Positions 14,843 through 23,033 are shown, counted from the first letter of the stretch. The stretch: DNA of 41,179 nucleotides from Symplocastrum torsivum CPER-KK1 (GCA_019358875.1 JAHHIF010000067.1:1-41179), one strand, 5' to 3'. The notes: generated by a model from the letters alone, not told the origin. Numbers and translations are program-made.

Positions 14843-16282
14843 TTATTGTATCAGCAACCAAACGATGAAGGTTGTACCTTTTCCTAAATGGTCTTGAGTC
14901 GTGCCGATCGCAGATTCTGAGCTTTGTGCCGTCCAGATAGATTGTGCAGGACTGAATACTTCAATTTCACCCTGCATTTGTTCGATCAGTTCTTTCGCGA
15001 TCGCTAACCCTAAACCACTACCAGGAATTGTTGTTGTTGCTTGCACACCTCGATAATGCCGCTCAAACAGATGTTCCAAATCTTGAGGTGGAATTCCAGG
15101 ACCAGTATCACTAATGGTAATTGCAAGACGTTGTGATGTTGGCGAAGAGGGCAGGGGAGGAGGAGAGGCAAGGGAGGAATCATTTTGAGGTATTTGTGCA
15201 AAGACACCAACGTAAATGTCAATCTCGCCACCTGCTGGTGTGTACTTCAAGGCGTTGTCGATCAGATTGCTCAGTACCTCTCGTAATCCCTTAGCATTGC
15301 CTTGCACTAAGGGCAGGTTAGGAGAAATTTCAGCTTGTAACTCCAGATTACGTTCTTGTGCGATCGCTTTTGCCGAGGCAATCAGCGGTTCTAAAACATC
15401 TGTTACTGAAAACCATTCCAGAACGATAGTTTTGCTTGGTAGTAGAGAATTGGGAGTTGGGGTAGTTCCTGGGTAGTCGCTTCTCGTTGGAAATCCAGAC
15501 GCCTCAGCGCTGGCTGTAGAGGGAAGTGCTAGTGGTGCCAGTTCAGCTTCGTTCATGTCCAGGGTTGCCTCAAACTGTTGCAGCAACTCTTGCAAGCGAT
15601 CGCTCTCCCGGACAATGCTAGATGCGGCATCGTGATTTTTATCCCCTGGTAGCAATCGCTTCACAAGCAGCTTGCCAAACGTCCCTAAAGCCGTCAGAGG
15701 GTTGCGAAATTGATGTAGGAGGTCATCTAAGCGATCGCGCAGTTGAGCTTGATACCGCCCTTGCTGGGTCAACTCCTGCTCAAACCAAGTACGACGCTGA
15801 TCCATAATGTATGCGATCGTCAAAGTTCGAGCAATTCGTTCAACTGTTGTCTTCTCTCTCTCATTCCAGGGTCGATCTTCACGACTAGTCACGAGCAACC
15901 CCATTACAACACCTTCATGCATTAGGGGCAAAATAATTTGGCGCTGCTGTTGTAAGGAAAGTTCTTCCCACTCCGGTGAGGTTGAATCCACCACTTGGTG
16001 CTTATCAGATGCCTGAGGAAGCAAGCGTGGGGCAGCTTTCAATAACCGAGGAATGGTTTTAATCTTGCCTTGAAACTCAGGCAACACGAAGTCAGCCTCC
16101 TCGTCGTTCCACCTCGCTGTGGCTTCAGGATAAACCACAACAGGAATTAGCTTTGCATCAGATCCCTCTACCAGTTCTTCTGTCAAATACACAGCACCAC
16201 TAGCTGCACCCAACCCTTGAGTTAACACTGCCACTTGTGATTGACATAGCGCGACAAATTCTGAACTGGCAGGAATGAACAT
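14843..16282 (-). CDS. Soluble GAF-domain sensor histidine kinase
   Basis: The 479-residue protein has no membrane helix. An N-terminal GAF-like domain (about 1-165) should sense a small ligand or signal. The dimerisation/phosphoacceptor helix carries His190 in LLHQFRNPLTALGTFGKLL. The ATPase domain (about 325-479) shows the N box (LSNLIDNALKYTPAGG), G1 (ISDTGPGIPPQ), F box (LFERHYRG) and G2 (GSGLGLAIAKEL). All catalytic motifs are present, so it should be active. A low-complexity Ser/Pro insert separates the HisKA and ATPase parts. There is no adjacent response regulator, so it is an orphan; rpaB, 22 kb away, need not be its partner. ATG 16282 is the first Met of the frame. Confidence 0.88.
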   Translation of the reverse strand: MFIPASSEFVALCQSQVAVLTQGLGAASGAVYLTEELVEGSDAKLIPVVVYPEATARWNDEEADFVLPEFQGKIKTIPRLLKAAPRLLPQASDKHQVVDSTSPEWEELSLQQQRQIILPLMHEGVVMGLLVTSREDRPWNEREKTTVERIARTLTIAYIMDQRRTWFEQELTQQGRYQAQLRDRLDDLLHQFRNPLTALGTFGKLLVKRLLPGDKNHDAASSIVRESDRLQELLQQFEATLDMNEAELAPLALPSTASAEASGFPTRSDYPGTTPTPNSLLPSKTIVLEWFSVTDVLEPLIASAKAIAQERNLELQAEISPNLPLVQGNAKGLREVLSNLIDNALKYTPAGGEIDIYVGVFAQIPQNDSSLASPPPLPSSPTSQRLAITISDTGPGIPPQDLEHLFERHYRGVQATTTIPGSGLGLAIAKELIEQMQGEIEVFSPAQSIWTAQSSESAIGTTQDHLGKGTTFIVWLLIQ

Positions 16283-16728
16283 GAGGTTAGGTTAACTGAA
16301 TCTATGACAGCAGGCTTAATTAAAAACCAATGTTGCGGCTAGGTAGAAATTAAACATCAAGCTCTAAGGATAAACCAGAAGTCCGTAGCTCATACCCTAC
16401 AAACTCAAGTCTTATAATGTTAATTTAAGCCTATCCAATCTTCGGGTCTTTTTCTATATTGTCGAACTTGTCAGCAAACTGACCACATTGGCTATAGTTA
16501 ACAACTCGTTACACGGTATTACACTATGTTAAGAATAAACGAATTCCCCTTAACATATTTAGGTTCTACAACCCTCTTTAAGCCCTCTTAACCATTGCTG
16601 CATAAGTGCTTAACGGTTTTGTATAGAAGTATGAAGAGAAGTTGATATTTTGAACTCAAGCAGATATACTTTCGACGGCTTTTGTAACTAACATTACAAC
16701 TGTCAGCAGAAAGAGGAGGTAAAAGAGG
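16283..16728. other. Divergent intergenic region, 446 bp, with an HLR1-like site
   Basis: This gap separates the histidine kinase (leftward) from the DUF3155 gene (rightward) and must hold both promoters. It is AT-rich and without a credible gene. TTACA occurs at 16509-16513 and again at 16519-16523, a 10-base period. This resembles the RpaB-binding HLR1 motif (two TTACA hexamers, same spacing), although the flanking A/T positions are not all kept. GGAGGT at 16712-16717 is the likely ribosome binding site of the downstream gene. Confidence 0.4.
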
Positions 16729-17046
16729 TTGGCAAGAAGACGTAAGCGCAAAAGTCGCCGCCGCCAGGAAGGGCGTAAGATTCTGGAGCATGTGCCTCAG
16801 TATAATCTCGAAAGCGGTGAAGATAAACCGGTCACAGCAGCACGAAAGTTTATTCAAGTTAAAGGGATACTTCCACCCGCATTGCTGTTAGTGAAGCGAA
16901 ACGAACATACTACAGACCGTTATTTCTGGGCAGAAAAAGGGCTATTTGGGGCCCAATATGTCGAAGAAAATCATTTTCTGTTTCCCAGTCTACGGATACT
17001 CGACTCCCCCGTAGAAAAAGCTGTAGTTGGAGCTCAAAGTCACTGA
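16729..17046 (+). CDS. DUF3155 family protein
   Basis: The 105-residue product starts with a strongly basic tract (MARRRKRKSRRRQEGR) and continues with LEHVPQYNLESGEDKPVTAA and YFWAEKGLFGAQYVEENHFL. I recognise this as the cyanobacterial DUF3155 family, whose function is unknown. The basic N-terminus suggests contact with RNA or DNA, but this is inference. The start codon is TTG 16729: the family begins with MARRRKRK, and GGAGGT (16712-16717) lies 11 bases upstream, while no ATG is available. It is monocistronic, and a long hairpin follows the stop. Confidence 0.65.
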   Translation: MARRRKRKSRRRQEGRKILEHVPQYNLESGEDKPVTAARKFIQVKGILPPALLLVKRNEHTTDRYFWAEKGLFGAQYVEENHFLFPSLRILDSPVEKAVVGAQSH

Positions 17047-17086
17047 TCCATTGCCGGTAAAATCTTTGTGACAGGCGCTTTTCTTT

Positions 17087-17118
17087 AACCCTACTCAAGC
17101 ATAGGTTTGAGTAGGGTT
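17087..17118. terminator. 12-bp hairpin between convergent genes
   Basis: AACCCTACTCAA (17087-17098) and TTGAGTAGGGTT (17107-17118) form a perfect 12-bp stem with an 8-base loop. On the plus strand TCTTTT follows two bases later, so it should terminate the DUF3155 transcript. It also stands at the end of the convergent CCB1-like gene, but the minus-strand side lacks a T run. Confidence 0.75.
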
Positions 17119-17130
17119 AATCTTTTGCGG

Positions 17131-17682
17131 TTAGTGGCTAGTGGAAGATTCAGAAGAGGGTTTAAGGTTTAGAGCTTGTTGCAGTTCTCGTAGTTCATCC
17201 CGATGGGCAGTGACGGTAAGCAGACTTTGTGTGACAGTGTCTGGAGTGGGTATAGCTTCTACTTTTAAGGACACTTGCTCGCTTCGTCCGGCTTTTTTCC
17301 AATAAAAGACTCCAGCAGCAGGTGCTAGTAAAACTAACGCCAGAAAAACACTAGTAAGTTTTGGGTAGAGGAAAGAAAGAACGAGTGATAAACAAAGGAT
17401 GCCTACTGCGGCGAGTGTAGTTAAAAAGATTGCCAGCAGCCAACTAGGTCGAACAAACCCTTGGAAGGTGACTTGATGAGTAGCGGCATCGACAGCAGCT
17501 ACTTGGTAAGCTCTTTGGTCAAAGTATTGCTGTAACCGAATCACAAGTGATTCTTCAGGTTCTTGGGCAATTAGCTTCACTTGTTGCGTTCGGTCTTTAA
17601 CAGAAGCGCGGATGAAGAAGAACAAACCGACTGCTAACAACAGTGTTAGCAGGAATGTAGATGAAAGAATGACTGTATTCAC
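17131..17682 (-). CDS. CCB1-like cytochrome b6 haem-attachment factor (DUF3529)
   Basis: The 183-residue membrane protein has an N-terminal helix (about 3-25, VILSSTFLLTLLLAVGLFFF), then KDRTQQVKLIAQ. A soluble stretch of about 50 residues follows, and then two helices (about 80-105 and 108-130). This matches my memory of the cyanobacterial and plant CCB1 family, annotated as cofactor assembly of complex C subunit B. CCB proteins attach haem c(n) covalently to cytochrome b6 of the b6f complex in the thylakoid membrane. A second CCB-type gene is at 37861-38529. The family call rests on memory of the N-terminal motif, so CCB1 rather than another CCB is not certain. It converges on the DUF3155 gene. 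Confidence 0.65.
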   Translation of the reverse strand: MNTVILSSTFLLTLLLAVGLFFFIRASVKDRTQQVKLIAQEPEESLVIRLQQYFDQRAYQVAAVDAATHQVTFQGFVRPSWLLAIFLTTLAAVGILCLSLVLSFLYPKLTSVFLALVLLAPAAGVFYWKKAGRSEQVSLKVEAIPTPDTVTQSLLTVTAHRDELRELQQALNLKPSSESSTSH

Positions 17683-18071
17683 GGATGTTTGTTTAGGACA
17701 GATAACATTTGCTACTACTTTACAATTTGTGAGTTGTTAGCTGTCAGTGAACAACGTCTTCTCTAATGCACCCTGAGTTCGCACAATTCTTCAGAGAAGT
17801 GAACAGGTGCAAAAAATTGATTCATTAATTACAACCATTACCTAGTGGGCCCTCAAGGTAGAAAGGACAAGTTCAAATAAGCTTAATCCTTCAATTTTTC
17901 GGGAAAGTCAACTACTCAAACCTAGCTGGACAGCCCACTAGGGCTGGCAGTCTCTTAAAGAGAAAGTTTCCCAAACAAAAGGCATCACCCCACGCGGCTG
18001 AACCCGCGTTTTTCTATGGAGTGCTTACTGCCTCACTGACTATCCTTTCTCTTCCTTAGCGGCAAAAAGCC
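17683..18071. other. Intergenic, 389 bp, with repeat arm and a plus-strand terminator-like hairpin
   Basis: No gene is visible. CCTAGTGGGC (17841-17850) and GCCCACTAGG (17933-17942) are perfect inverted copies bracketing 82 bp. The right part of this segment is one arm of a 38-bp inverted repeat shared with 21010-21047. AGCCC/GGGCT (17932-17936 and 17941-17945) gives an alternative local hairpin. ACGCGG (17992-17997) and CCGCGT (18004-18009) followed by TTTTC look like a plus-strand terminator, although no plus-strand gene precedes it closely. A small RNA ending there is possible but unproven. Confidence 0.4.
17903..17940. repeat. Left arm of an exact 38-bp inverted repeat
   Basis: These 38 bases, beginning GAAAGTCAACTACT and ending CAGCCCACTA, are the exact reverse complement of 21010-21047. 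Identity stops abruptly at both ends of both copies. The arms are 3.1 kb apart and bracket padR, the gene-free stretch, DUF3611 and fdhD. Confidence 0.9.
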
Positions 18072-18425
18072 TTAGATCGCTTTGCGGTCTTCCCTCATGT
18101 AAGCTTGCCAAAAACTGGCAAGTTCCTGAGCTTGATCGCGCCACTCTGGAGAAATTTGATACATCCTGCGGGGACGTCCCCGTCCCTCTACTTTCTTCCA
18201 GTACCCTGAGATAGCTTCTGAATCTTCGAGAAACTTTAATGCACTATAGAGGACTGTATCTGAAAGTCTATGGCTTGGGTAATCATGTTCTAGTTGTTGG
18301 ATGAGCTGTGTTCCATAAGATTCTCCTCGCAAAAGCACACACAGAACGTAGCATACTGCTAATTCTTTGTTGAGATAGTTTGGGGGAGGGTCTTGAAAAA
18401 ACTGATAAATATCCTCAAATTTCAT
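18072..18425 (-). CDS. PadR-family transcriptional regulator
   Basis: The product, about 117 residues from MKFEDIYQFFQDPPPNYLNK, has the PadR winged-helix pattern. LAVCYVLCVLLRGESYGTQL is helix-turn-helix entry, then LSDTVLYSALKFLEDSEAIS and GYWKKVEGRGRPRRMYQISP form the beta wing. PadR proteins are small dimeric repressors; the ligand cannot be read. The circadian regulator Pex is a cyanobacterial PadR-like protein of similar size, a possible but unproven relation. ATG 18425 is chosen on homology; ATG 18431 is two codons upstream, and an open frame continues to 18521 without family-like sequence. It is isolated and transcribed away from a 1.1-kb gene-free stretch. Confidence 0.82.
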   Translation of the reverse strand: MKFEDIYQFFQDPPPNYLNKELAVCYVLCVLLRGESYGTQLIQQLEHDYPSHRLSDTVLYSALKFLEDSEAISGYWKKVEGRGRPRRMYQISPEWRDQAQELASFWQAYMREDRKAI

Positions 18426-19545
18426 CTGCATAGTCCGCTGAATTTCCCACCCAACCGGATTGGAATGGGAGAGTTTTCCTGAAACTAACGACGGCTTCAA
18501 CACCCCTGAAAACTCACACACGCACGCGCATGTCTGTCAAAAACCAAGCATCCTCAGCCGGTTAAGCGCCCTTACACCCGATGGTGTGAAAGCGTTGAGG
18601 AGCGTGTGATTCACTCGTTGATTTGAAAAGTAAGATGCAACACAGCTGAATGACCACGATCAATTTTAGCGAAGTCGCTAAAAGCCCCATCCAATAGCAC
18701 CTAGGCTATCCTTCAGGTTGATCGGAATTGTAGACATTCCCATTTTCCTCCAGGATTTGCCTATTGTCGTCAAGCCGCAACTGTGACTTAAGGAATAATA
18801 ATGAACTTTTTGTGCCTGAGTGCAAGCCAGAACGACTATAGGTAAGGTGTGAGAGCAAAAATTTCATGTCTTGGTGGGGTATCCCTTAGTCAAGCTTGCG
18901 GAGGATAAGACCATTGAGTTTGTGAGGACGTGAGAAGTCCACGCTAGGTTCAGAAGAACCTGCTTTTGCGATCTACATAGCTCATACAGTCAGTTCCGGG
19001 TTAGGATGCCAAATATTCTTGATAACTTTACCAATTTTATGGAAGTGTACTGGGTTAAGCCATCGACAAAATAACGAGGGGTTCCTACTTAGACTTTGCA
19101 ACGGTTTGAATTTGTGCTTCAACACTGTGCTTAGCTTCGCGGGTGTTCTTTGGGCAATCACTCGGCTGTTGTTCAATAACCTAGAAGTCCTTGTTTTTAG
19201 ATTGTCAGAAGAATTGTGTGTCCTCTTCAATTGGCTGCTAAGGCAATAGCAGGTATTGGGAGAATCGGACGTTGCTACCCTGAACCTACGTTCTCCTAGA
19301 AGACGACGACCCTGATTGAAAAGTTCTCGTGCTTTACGTTTTTTAGAGAAAATCGCGCCGCTTAGTTGAAAGACCCTGAGATGAGCAAGCTTAATTAAAA
19401 TCTCCTCCTAGATAGATTAGCTTAAGAGAACTGGTCTTTGTCAGACTTTCTTTGTGGATTGCTGGGGAACCCTGCCCACATTCAGGCAGTTTTCACGAGA
19501 GAATGAGATTGAGATAGGTCACTCATCACTCCCTTGTGTTCCCTA
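18426..19545. other. 1.1-kb stretch without recognised genes, several perfect short hairpins
   Basis: I find no recognisable protein here. Perfect hairpins include TTTTAGCG/CGCTAAAA around AAGT (18664-18683) and AGGTTC/GAACCT around AGAA (18946-18961), the latter followed by GCTTTT and so terminator-like on the plus strand. The short frames 18982-19230 (minus) and 19019-19249 (plus) overlap each other, and neither resembles a known family. The minus frame is open further up to about 19410 behind an AGGAGG sequence, but without an ATG, GTG or TTG there. The stretch lies inside the 38-bp inverted repeat. It could be an RNA locus or decayed DNA. Confidence 0.35.
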
Positions 19546-20127
19546 ATGCGAGAAAAGCCTGACGCTTCTTCAATCCCTCCAGCCCTCCAACGAGTTGCGA
19601 TTACGCTTCGCACAATCGGCGGGATTTCCTTTTGGCTCCAGCTAGTTCTAGGGGTCATTTCAGGCGTAATTTTGATTTTTGCCACTTTTAGCAGTAGTTT
19701 TGGTCGCCAAGCGAATCAAACGGCTAGCCAGGGGACTGGATTTGGCATCTTTTTCGCCCTGTGTGGGCTGGTGACGCTGGGTGTAGGCGCTTATTTTGCC
19801 TTCCGCTACACTCGCATTGCAAGAGAGCTAAGAGCTTCTAGTGCAGCGGGGCGACCCAGCAAAGCAAAAACCTTGGACACAATCAGGCTTGGACTGATTG
19901 TAAATATGGTGGGAATGCTACTGACTATTTTGGGAGCGTTTGCGACTATTGGCAGCATTCTCGCAAAGTCTTTTTCTCAGTTCCAAGGAGCTTTGACGGC
20001 AATTGACCCCAGTCGATTTGTTCAGCCAGCGGATTTGTTTGTTGTGCAGGCAAATACAAACACCATTGCAGCCCATTTTGTTGGAATTGCGGCTTCACTT
20101 TGGCTGTTCAATCGAGTGAACCGATGA
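19546..20127 (+). CDS. DUF3611 family membrane protein
   Basis: The 193-residue protein has four predicted membrane helices: ISFWLQLVLGVISGVILIFA, FGIFFALCGLVTLGVGAYFA, LIVNMVGMLLTILGAFATIG and a C-terminal AHFVGIAASLWLF. The loop between helices 2 and 3 is basic (RIARELRASSAAGRPSKAKT). This matches the DUF3611 family of cyanobacteria and chloroplasts, which has no established function that I know of. ATG 19546 begins MREKPDASSIPPALQRVA, where family similarity starts; TTG 19534 is an alternative. It is 29 bp ahead of fdhD and could be co-transcribed with it. Confidence 0.78.
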   Translation: MREKPDASSIPPALQRVAITLRTIGGISFWLQLVLGVISGVILIFATFSSSFGRQANQTASQGTGFGIFFALCGLVTLGVGAYFAFRYTRIARELRASSAAGRPSKAKTLDTIRLGLIVNMVGMLLTILGAFATIGSILAKSFSQFQGALTAIDPSRFVQPADLFVVQANTNTIAAHFVGIAASLWLFNRVNR

Positions 20128-20156
20128 TTGCTTGGGATAACTAGTGAGTACATTCT

Positions 20157-20999
20157 ATGAAACCCCCTGGAAGCAAAACCAAAGCTACTGTCTGGGTGGT
20201 AGAGAATGGTCAAATGCGATCGCGTTTTGATCAACTGGCAACGGAGGAACCCTTGGAGATTCGTCTCGTCTCGCCAAAAAAGACAGTAGCGGTAACGATG
20301 CGGACACCAGGGACTGATTTTGAACTAGCAGCAGGTTTCCTCTATGGTGAGGGAGTGGTAAGCAACCGGGACGATATCCAGCGCATCAGTTACTGTGTAG
20401 ATCCAGATGTTGATGGTGAGCAGCGCTACAACATTGTCAACATCGAACTGAGGGAAGGATTGAGTGTAGATTTGTCGCCTCTGGAGCGTCACTTTTTTAC
20501 CACAAGCGCCTGTGGAGTTTGCGGAAAAGCAAGTCTTGAGACTCTGGGCTTGCGGGGATACCCAGCTATCTCAAAAGAACTAAAAGTGCCAGTTGAGGTG
20601 ATTTACAGTCTGCCAGAGCAGTTGCGATCGGCTCAGCGAGTTTTCTCAGCTACTGGAGGATTACATGCAGCGGCGCTGTTTAATACTCAAGGAGAACTGC
20701 TGTCGGTGCGAGAAGATGTAGGACGTCACAATGCACTAGATAAACTGGTGGGTTCCGCTTTACTTAGTGACCAACTGCCTCTCAATAATTACATCGTAAT
20801 GGTCAGTGGACGTTCCAGCTTTGAGATTTTGCAAAAGTGTCTAGCGGCTGGAGTGCCAATTGTTTGTGCTGTTTCTGCGCCCAGTAGTTTAGCCGTCGCC
20901 ATAGCGAAGGAGTTTGGCATTACCCTGGTGGGATTTTTGCGGGAAGAACGGTTCAATGTCTATTCAGGGAAAGAGCGTTTGGCGATCGCATCAACTTGA
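20157..20999 (+). CDS. fdhD: Formate dehydrogenase accessory sulfurtransferase FdhD
   Basis: The 280-residue protein matches FdhD. The family relays sulfur from a cysteine desulfurase to the molybdenum cofactor of formate dehydrogenase-type enzymes. The sulfur-carrying CxxC pair is present as Cys119 and Cys122 in TTSACGVCGKAS. Other blocks are FELAAGFLYGEGVV, FSATGGLHAAALF, REDVGRHNALDKLVG and VSGRSSFEILQKCLAAGVPI. The length is normal. No molybdo-enzyme gene is in the window, so the client enzyme must be elsewhere. The ATG at 20157 follows DUF3611 by 29 bp. Confidence 0.95.
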   Translation: MKPPGSKTKATVWVVENGQMRSRFDQLATEEPLEIRLVSPKKTVAVTMRTPGTDFELAAGFLYGEGVVSNRDDIQRISYCVDPDVDGEQRYNIVNIELREGLSVDLSPLERHFFTTSACGVCGKASLETLGLRGYPAISKELKVPVEVIYSLPEQLRSAQRVFSATGGLHAAALFNTQGELLSVREDVGRHNALDKLVGSALLSDQLPLNNYIVMVSGRSSFEILQKCLAAGVPIVCAVSAPSSLAVAIAKEFGITLVGFLREERFNVYSGKERLAIAST

Positions 21000-21009
21000 G
21001 GTTGATTCG

Positions 21010-21047
21010 TAGTGGGCTGTCCAGCTAGGTTTGAGTAGTTGACTTTC
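21010..21047. repeat. Right arm of the exact 38-bp inverted repeat
   Basis: This sequence, starting TAGTGGGCTGTCC 11 bases after the fdhD stop, is the exact reverse complement of 17903-17940. Neither arm carries a reading frame. Recombination between the arms would invert the 3.1-kb segment that contains padR and fdhD. Confidence 0.9.
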
Positions 21048-21093
21048 AAGCGAATTCGCAGATGCCGTTGCGGCGTTGGCTGGTTTCCCAAAT

Positions 21094-21109
21094 TGTAAAG
21101 TTCTGTAAA
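21094..21109 (-). promoter_or_regulatory. HLR1-like RpaB site
   Basis: TGTAAA occurs at 21094-21099 and 21104-21109. On the minus strand this gives two TTTACA hexamers with a 10-base period. The HLR1 consensus bound by RpaB is two such hexamers at this spacing with A/T after each; one of those flanking positions is off here. It lies about 135 bp before the PPC-domain gene. It is a weak prediction. Confidence 0.35.
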
Positions 21110-21241
21110 TAGCGGCATAACTCCTCGGACTAGCCCCGATAACTCAATAGAGGGAGTTAAACAAGTCCTCAATCAACTAGGTTAATCAACTACTTGTTTT
21201 TCCCGAAGTTTCCACCTCTATTTACACCTAAAGAGAAAATC

Positions 21242-22009
21242 ATGGCTACTTACAATCTAGGCACCGCTGGCACCACTCCTATTTTCCGCAACAACTTCAA
21301 TTTATCTACATCTCAACCCACTGATGTCTTCCGCTTCTCCGTTGGCACGGCTAGCACTACCAGTCCCCGTTATCTGAATCTTGCCGTCACTGATATCAGT
21401 GCAGCTGATGATGCTGATATCAGCCTGTTCCGCGATGTCAATAACAATGGTGTCCTTGATAGCACCGACCGACAATCGGGACTAGTTAGAAGTTCAGTTG
21501 CTGGTAGCAACGCCGATGACTCGATTAACGTTCGCGTTACTACAGGGGGTACTTACTTTGCTGAAGTTTCTCGATACGCTCCAGGTAGCTCAGGCGACGT
21601 CAGTTACGATTTTCGGGTGTCTAACAACACTTCCGCTGCCAGCAATCTCTTACCAAATGAAGTGCGGGTAGGTGACCTCAACAGCGATCGCACTTTCTCT
21701 AATCAACGGGTAGATAACCTAGACACTAATGATACTTATGCCTTCTCCCTTGGCTTGTTTGAGGGAGTCAACATTCGCCTGAATGGACTGACGGCTGATG
21801 CGGATATCCGCGTGATTAACGATTCCAACAACAATCGCGTCGTTGACGCGGGCGAGGTGGTTCGTTCTTCAACTAGTGGTGGTACTACATCGGATGTCAT
21901 TTCGGGGCTGAATGATTCTGGTAACTACTACCTCCAAGTCTATGCGTTCAACGGTGCTCAGACTAACTACAACGTAACCTTTGACCACTACACTACTCCC
22001 TTTGCTTAA
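21242..22009 (+). CDS. Protein of two PPC-type domains with Ca-binding-like loops
   Basis: The 255-residue product consists of two similar beta-sandwich units (about 1-130 and 135-255) of the bacterial pre-peptidase C-terminal (PPC) type. Each has a D-x-N-N-N-x-x-x-D loop resembling a dockerin/EF-hand calcium site (DVNNNGVLDSTDR and DSNNNRVVDAGE) and ends GGTYFAEV or SGNYYLQVYAF. PPC domains are usually attached to secreted proteases, but here no protease domain is present. There is no N-terminal signal peptide, so export, if any, would be by a type I-like route; this is inference. ATG 21242 begins MATYNLGTAG; the frame extends upstream to TTG 21194 without similarity. A strong terminator follows. 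Confidence 0.75.
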   Translation: MATYNLGTAGTTPIFRNNFNLSTSQPTDVFRFSVGTASTTSPRYLNLAVTDISAADDADISLFRDVNNNGVLDSTDRQSGLVRSSVAGSNADDSINVRVTTGGTYFAEVSRYAPGSSGDVSYDFRVSNNTSAASNLLPNEVRVGDLNSDRTFSNQRVDNLDTNDTYAFSLGLFEGVNIRLNGLTADADIRVINDSNNNRVVDAGEVVRSSTSGGTTSDVISGLNDSGNYYLQVYAFNGAQTNYNVTFDHYTTPFA

Positions 22010-22065
22010 GTGTGAGCTGGTGATTTCCTAGCTGACAAAGTCAAATCGTTTAACTAATTCAAACG

Positions 22066-22098
22066 CCTCTCAGAAATTCGCAACTCTGAGAGGTTTTT
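22066..22098 (+). terminator. Intrinsic terminator after the PPC-domain gene
   Basis: CCTCTCAGA (22066-22074) and TCTGAGAGG (22085-22093) form a perfect 9-bp stem with a 10-base loop, followed by five T. It cleanly separates the PPC gene from the parvulin gene. Confidence 0.9.
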
Positions 22099-22247
22099 GG
22101 TTTTCTTAGGAAAATTAAAGTTTTGTAAAGACAAGCATAATTCCCCAGCGCGACCCTGACAAGTTTATAGCGGTGAGAAAGTTAGTTCAAGCCTCCTATT
22201 CAAACCTACTATCAGAAACTCAGAAATTAACGAGGAGCTACCTAGAT

Positions 22248-23033
22248 ATGGCTAAAGTTTTAAAAGTCGGTAATCGCACACTCGCGGCTGAAGAACTGAT
22301 TCCCCTACTCGCAAGCTACCAAATCGTTCCTCAATTGTTGTGTGAGAGCATTATTGACGAGGCGATCGCACCGATTAGCTGTATGCCCGAAGAGATAGCA
22401 ATGGCTTGCCAGCAATTTGAAGAGCATTGGCAACTGACTTGTGAAGCCGAAAAGCAAGCGTGGCTAAATCATTACGGCATGAACCAAGAACAGTTAGAAC
22501 TTCTGGCAACACGCAAGCTAAGAATAGAAAAATTCAAACAAGTAACTTGGGGTCATAAGCTGGAATCTTACTTCCTCAAACGAAAAAGCCATCTGGATCG
22601 GGCGATCTATTCTTTGCTCCGGACTCAAGACAAAGGGCTTGCCAACGAACTGTATTTTCGCTTGTCCGAAGGAGAGCAATCCTTTGCTGAACTAGCAAGG
22701 CAATATTCCCAAGGTCCAGAAGCGGAAACGGGCGGACTTCAGGGGCCTGTTGAATTCGGTACTCTTCACCCGCAGCTCGTTGAGCTGCTCTACACAAGTC
22801 AACCAGGTCAAGTTTCGCAACCTTTACCCTTTGGAGAATGGTTTGTAATTGTGCGCCTCGAAAAGTTGCTTCCAGCACAGTTTAATGACGCCTTACGCCA
22901 ACGATTACTCGGTGAATTTTTTGAAGCCTGGTTCCAAGAGCAGCTTGCTCAGCTCCCCCACCGGGACAAGATTTGGATGGGAGCTGCATCTCCTCGTCAG
23001 GTTAATACGACAGTCACTTTAGCAGCAGCTTGA
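22248..23033 (+). CDS. Parvulin-type peptidyl-prolyl isomerase
   Basis: The 261-residue protein has an N-terminal helical SurA-like region (about 1-130) and a PpiC/rotamase domain (about 130-225). The latter includes ANELYFRLSEGEQSFAELAR, SQGPEAETGGLQGPVEFGTL and PGQVSQPLPFGEWFVIVRLE. Parvulins catalyse proline cis-trans isomerisation during folding. There is no signal peptide, so it is cytoplasmic or exported in a non-classical way. In cyanobacteria such proteins often sit near type I secretion genes and calcium-binding exoproteins; the PPC gene just upstream fits that pattern, but no transporter is present. ATG 22248 is chosen because GAGGAG (22232-22237) lies 10 bases before it; the frame opens at GTG 22173. 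Confidence 0.85.
   Translation: MAKVLKVGNRTLAAEELIPLLASYQIVPQLLCESIIDEAIAPISCMPEEIAMACQQFEEHWQLTCEAEKQAWLNHYGMNQEQLELLATRKLRIEKFKQVTWGHKLESYFLKRKSHLDRAIYSLLRTQDKGLANELYFRLSEGEQSFAELARQYSQGPEAETGGLQGPVEFGTLHPQLVELLYTSQPGQVSQPLPFGEWFVIVRLEKLLPAQFNDALRQRLLGEFFEAWFQEQLAQLPHRDKIWMGAASPRQVNTTVTLAAA

Noticed and set aside
18901..18961. Possible group II intron domain V (GAG...GTTC hairpin)
   Set aside because: The stretch starting GAGTTTGTG can be folded roughly like domain V, but the catalytic AGC triad is not kept. The lower stem needs many wobble pairs, there is no intron 5' GUGYG end in the right place, and there is no reverse transcriptase.
18982..19249. Overlapping 82-codon (minus) and 76-codon (plus) frames
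   Set aside because: They overlap in opposite directions. Neither has a ribosome binding site or resembles a known family, and one is simply basic and the other hydrophobic, as expected for complementary chance frames.
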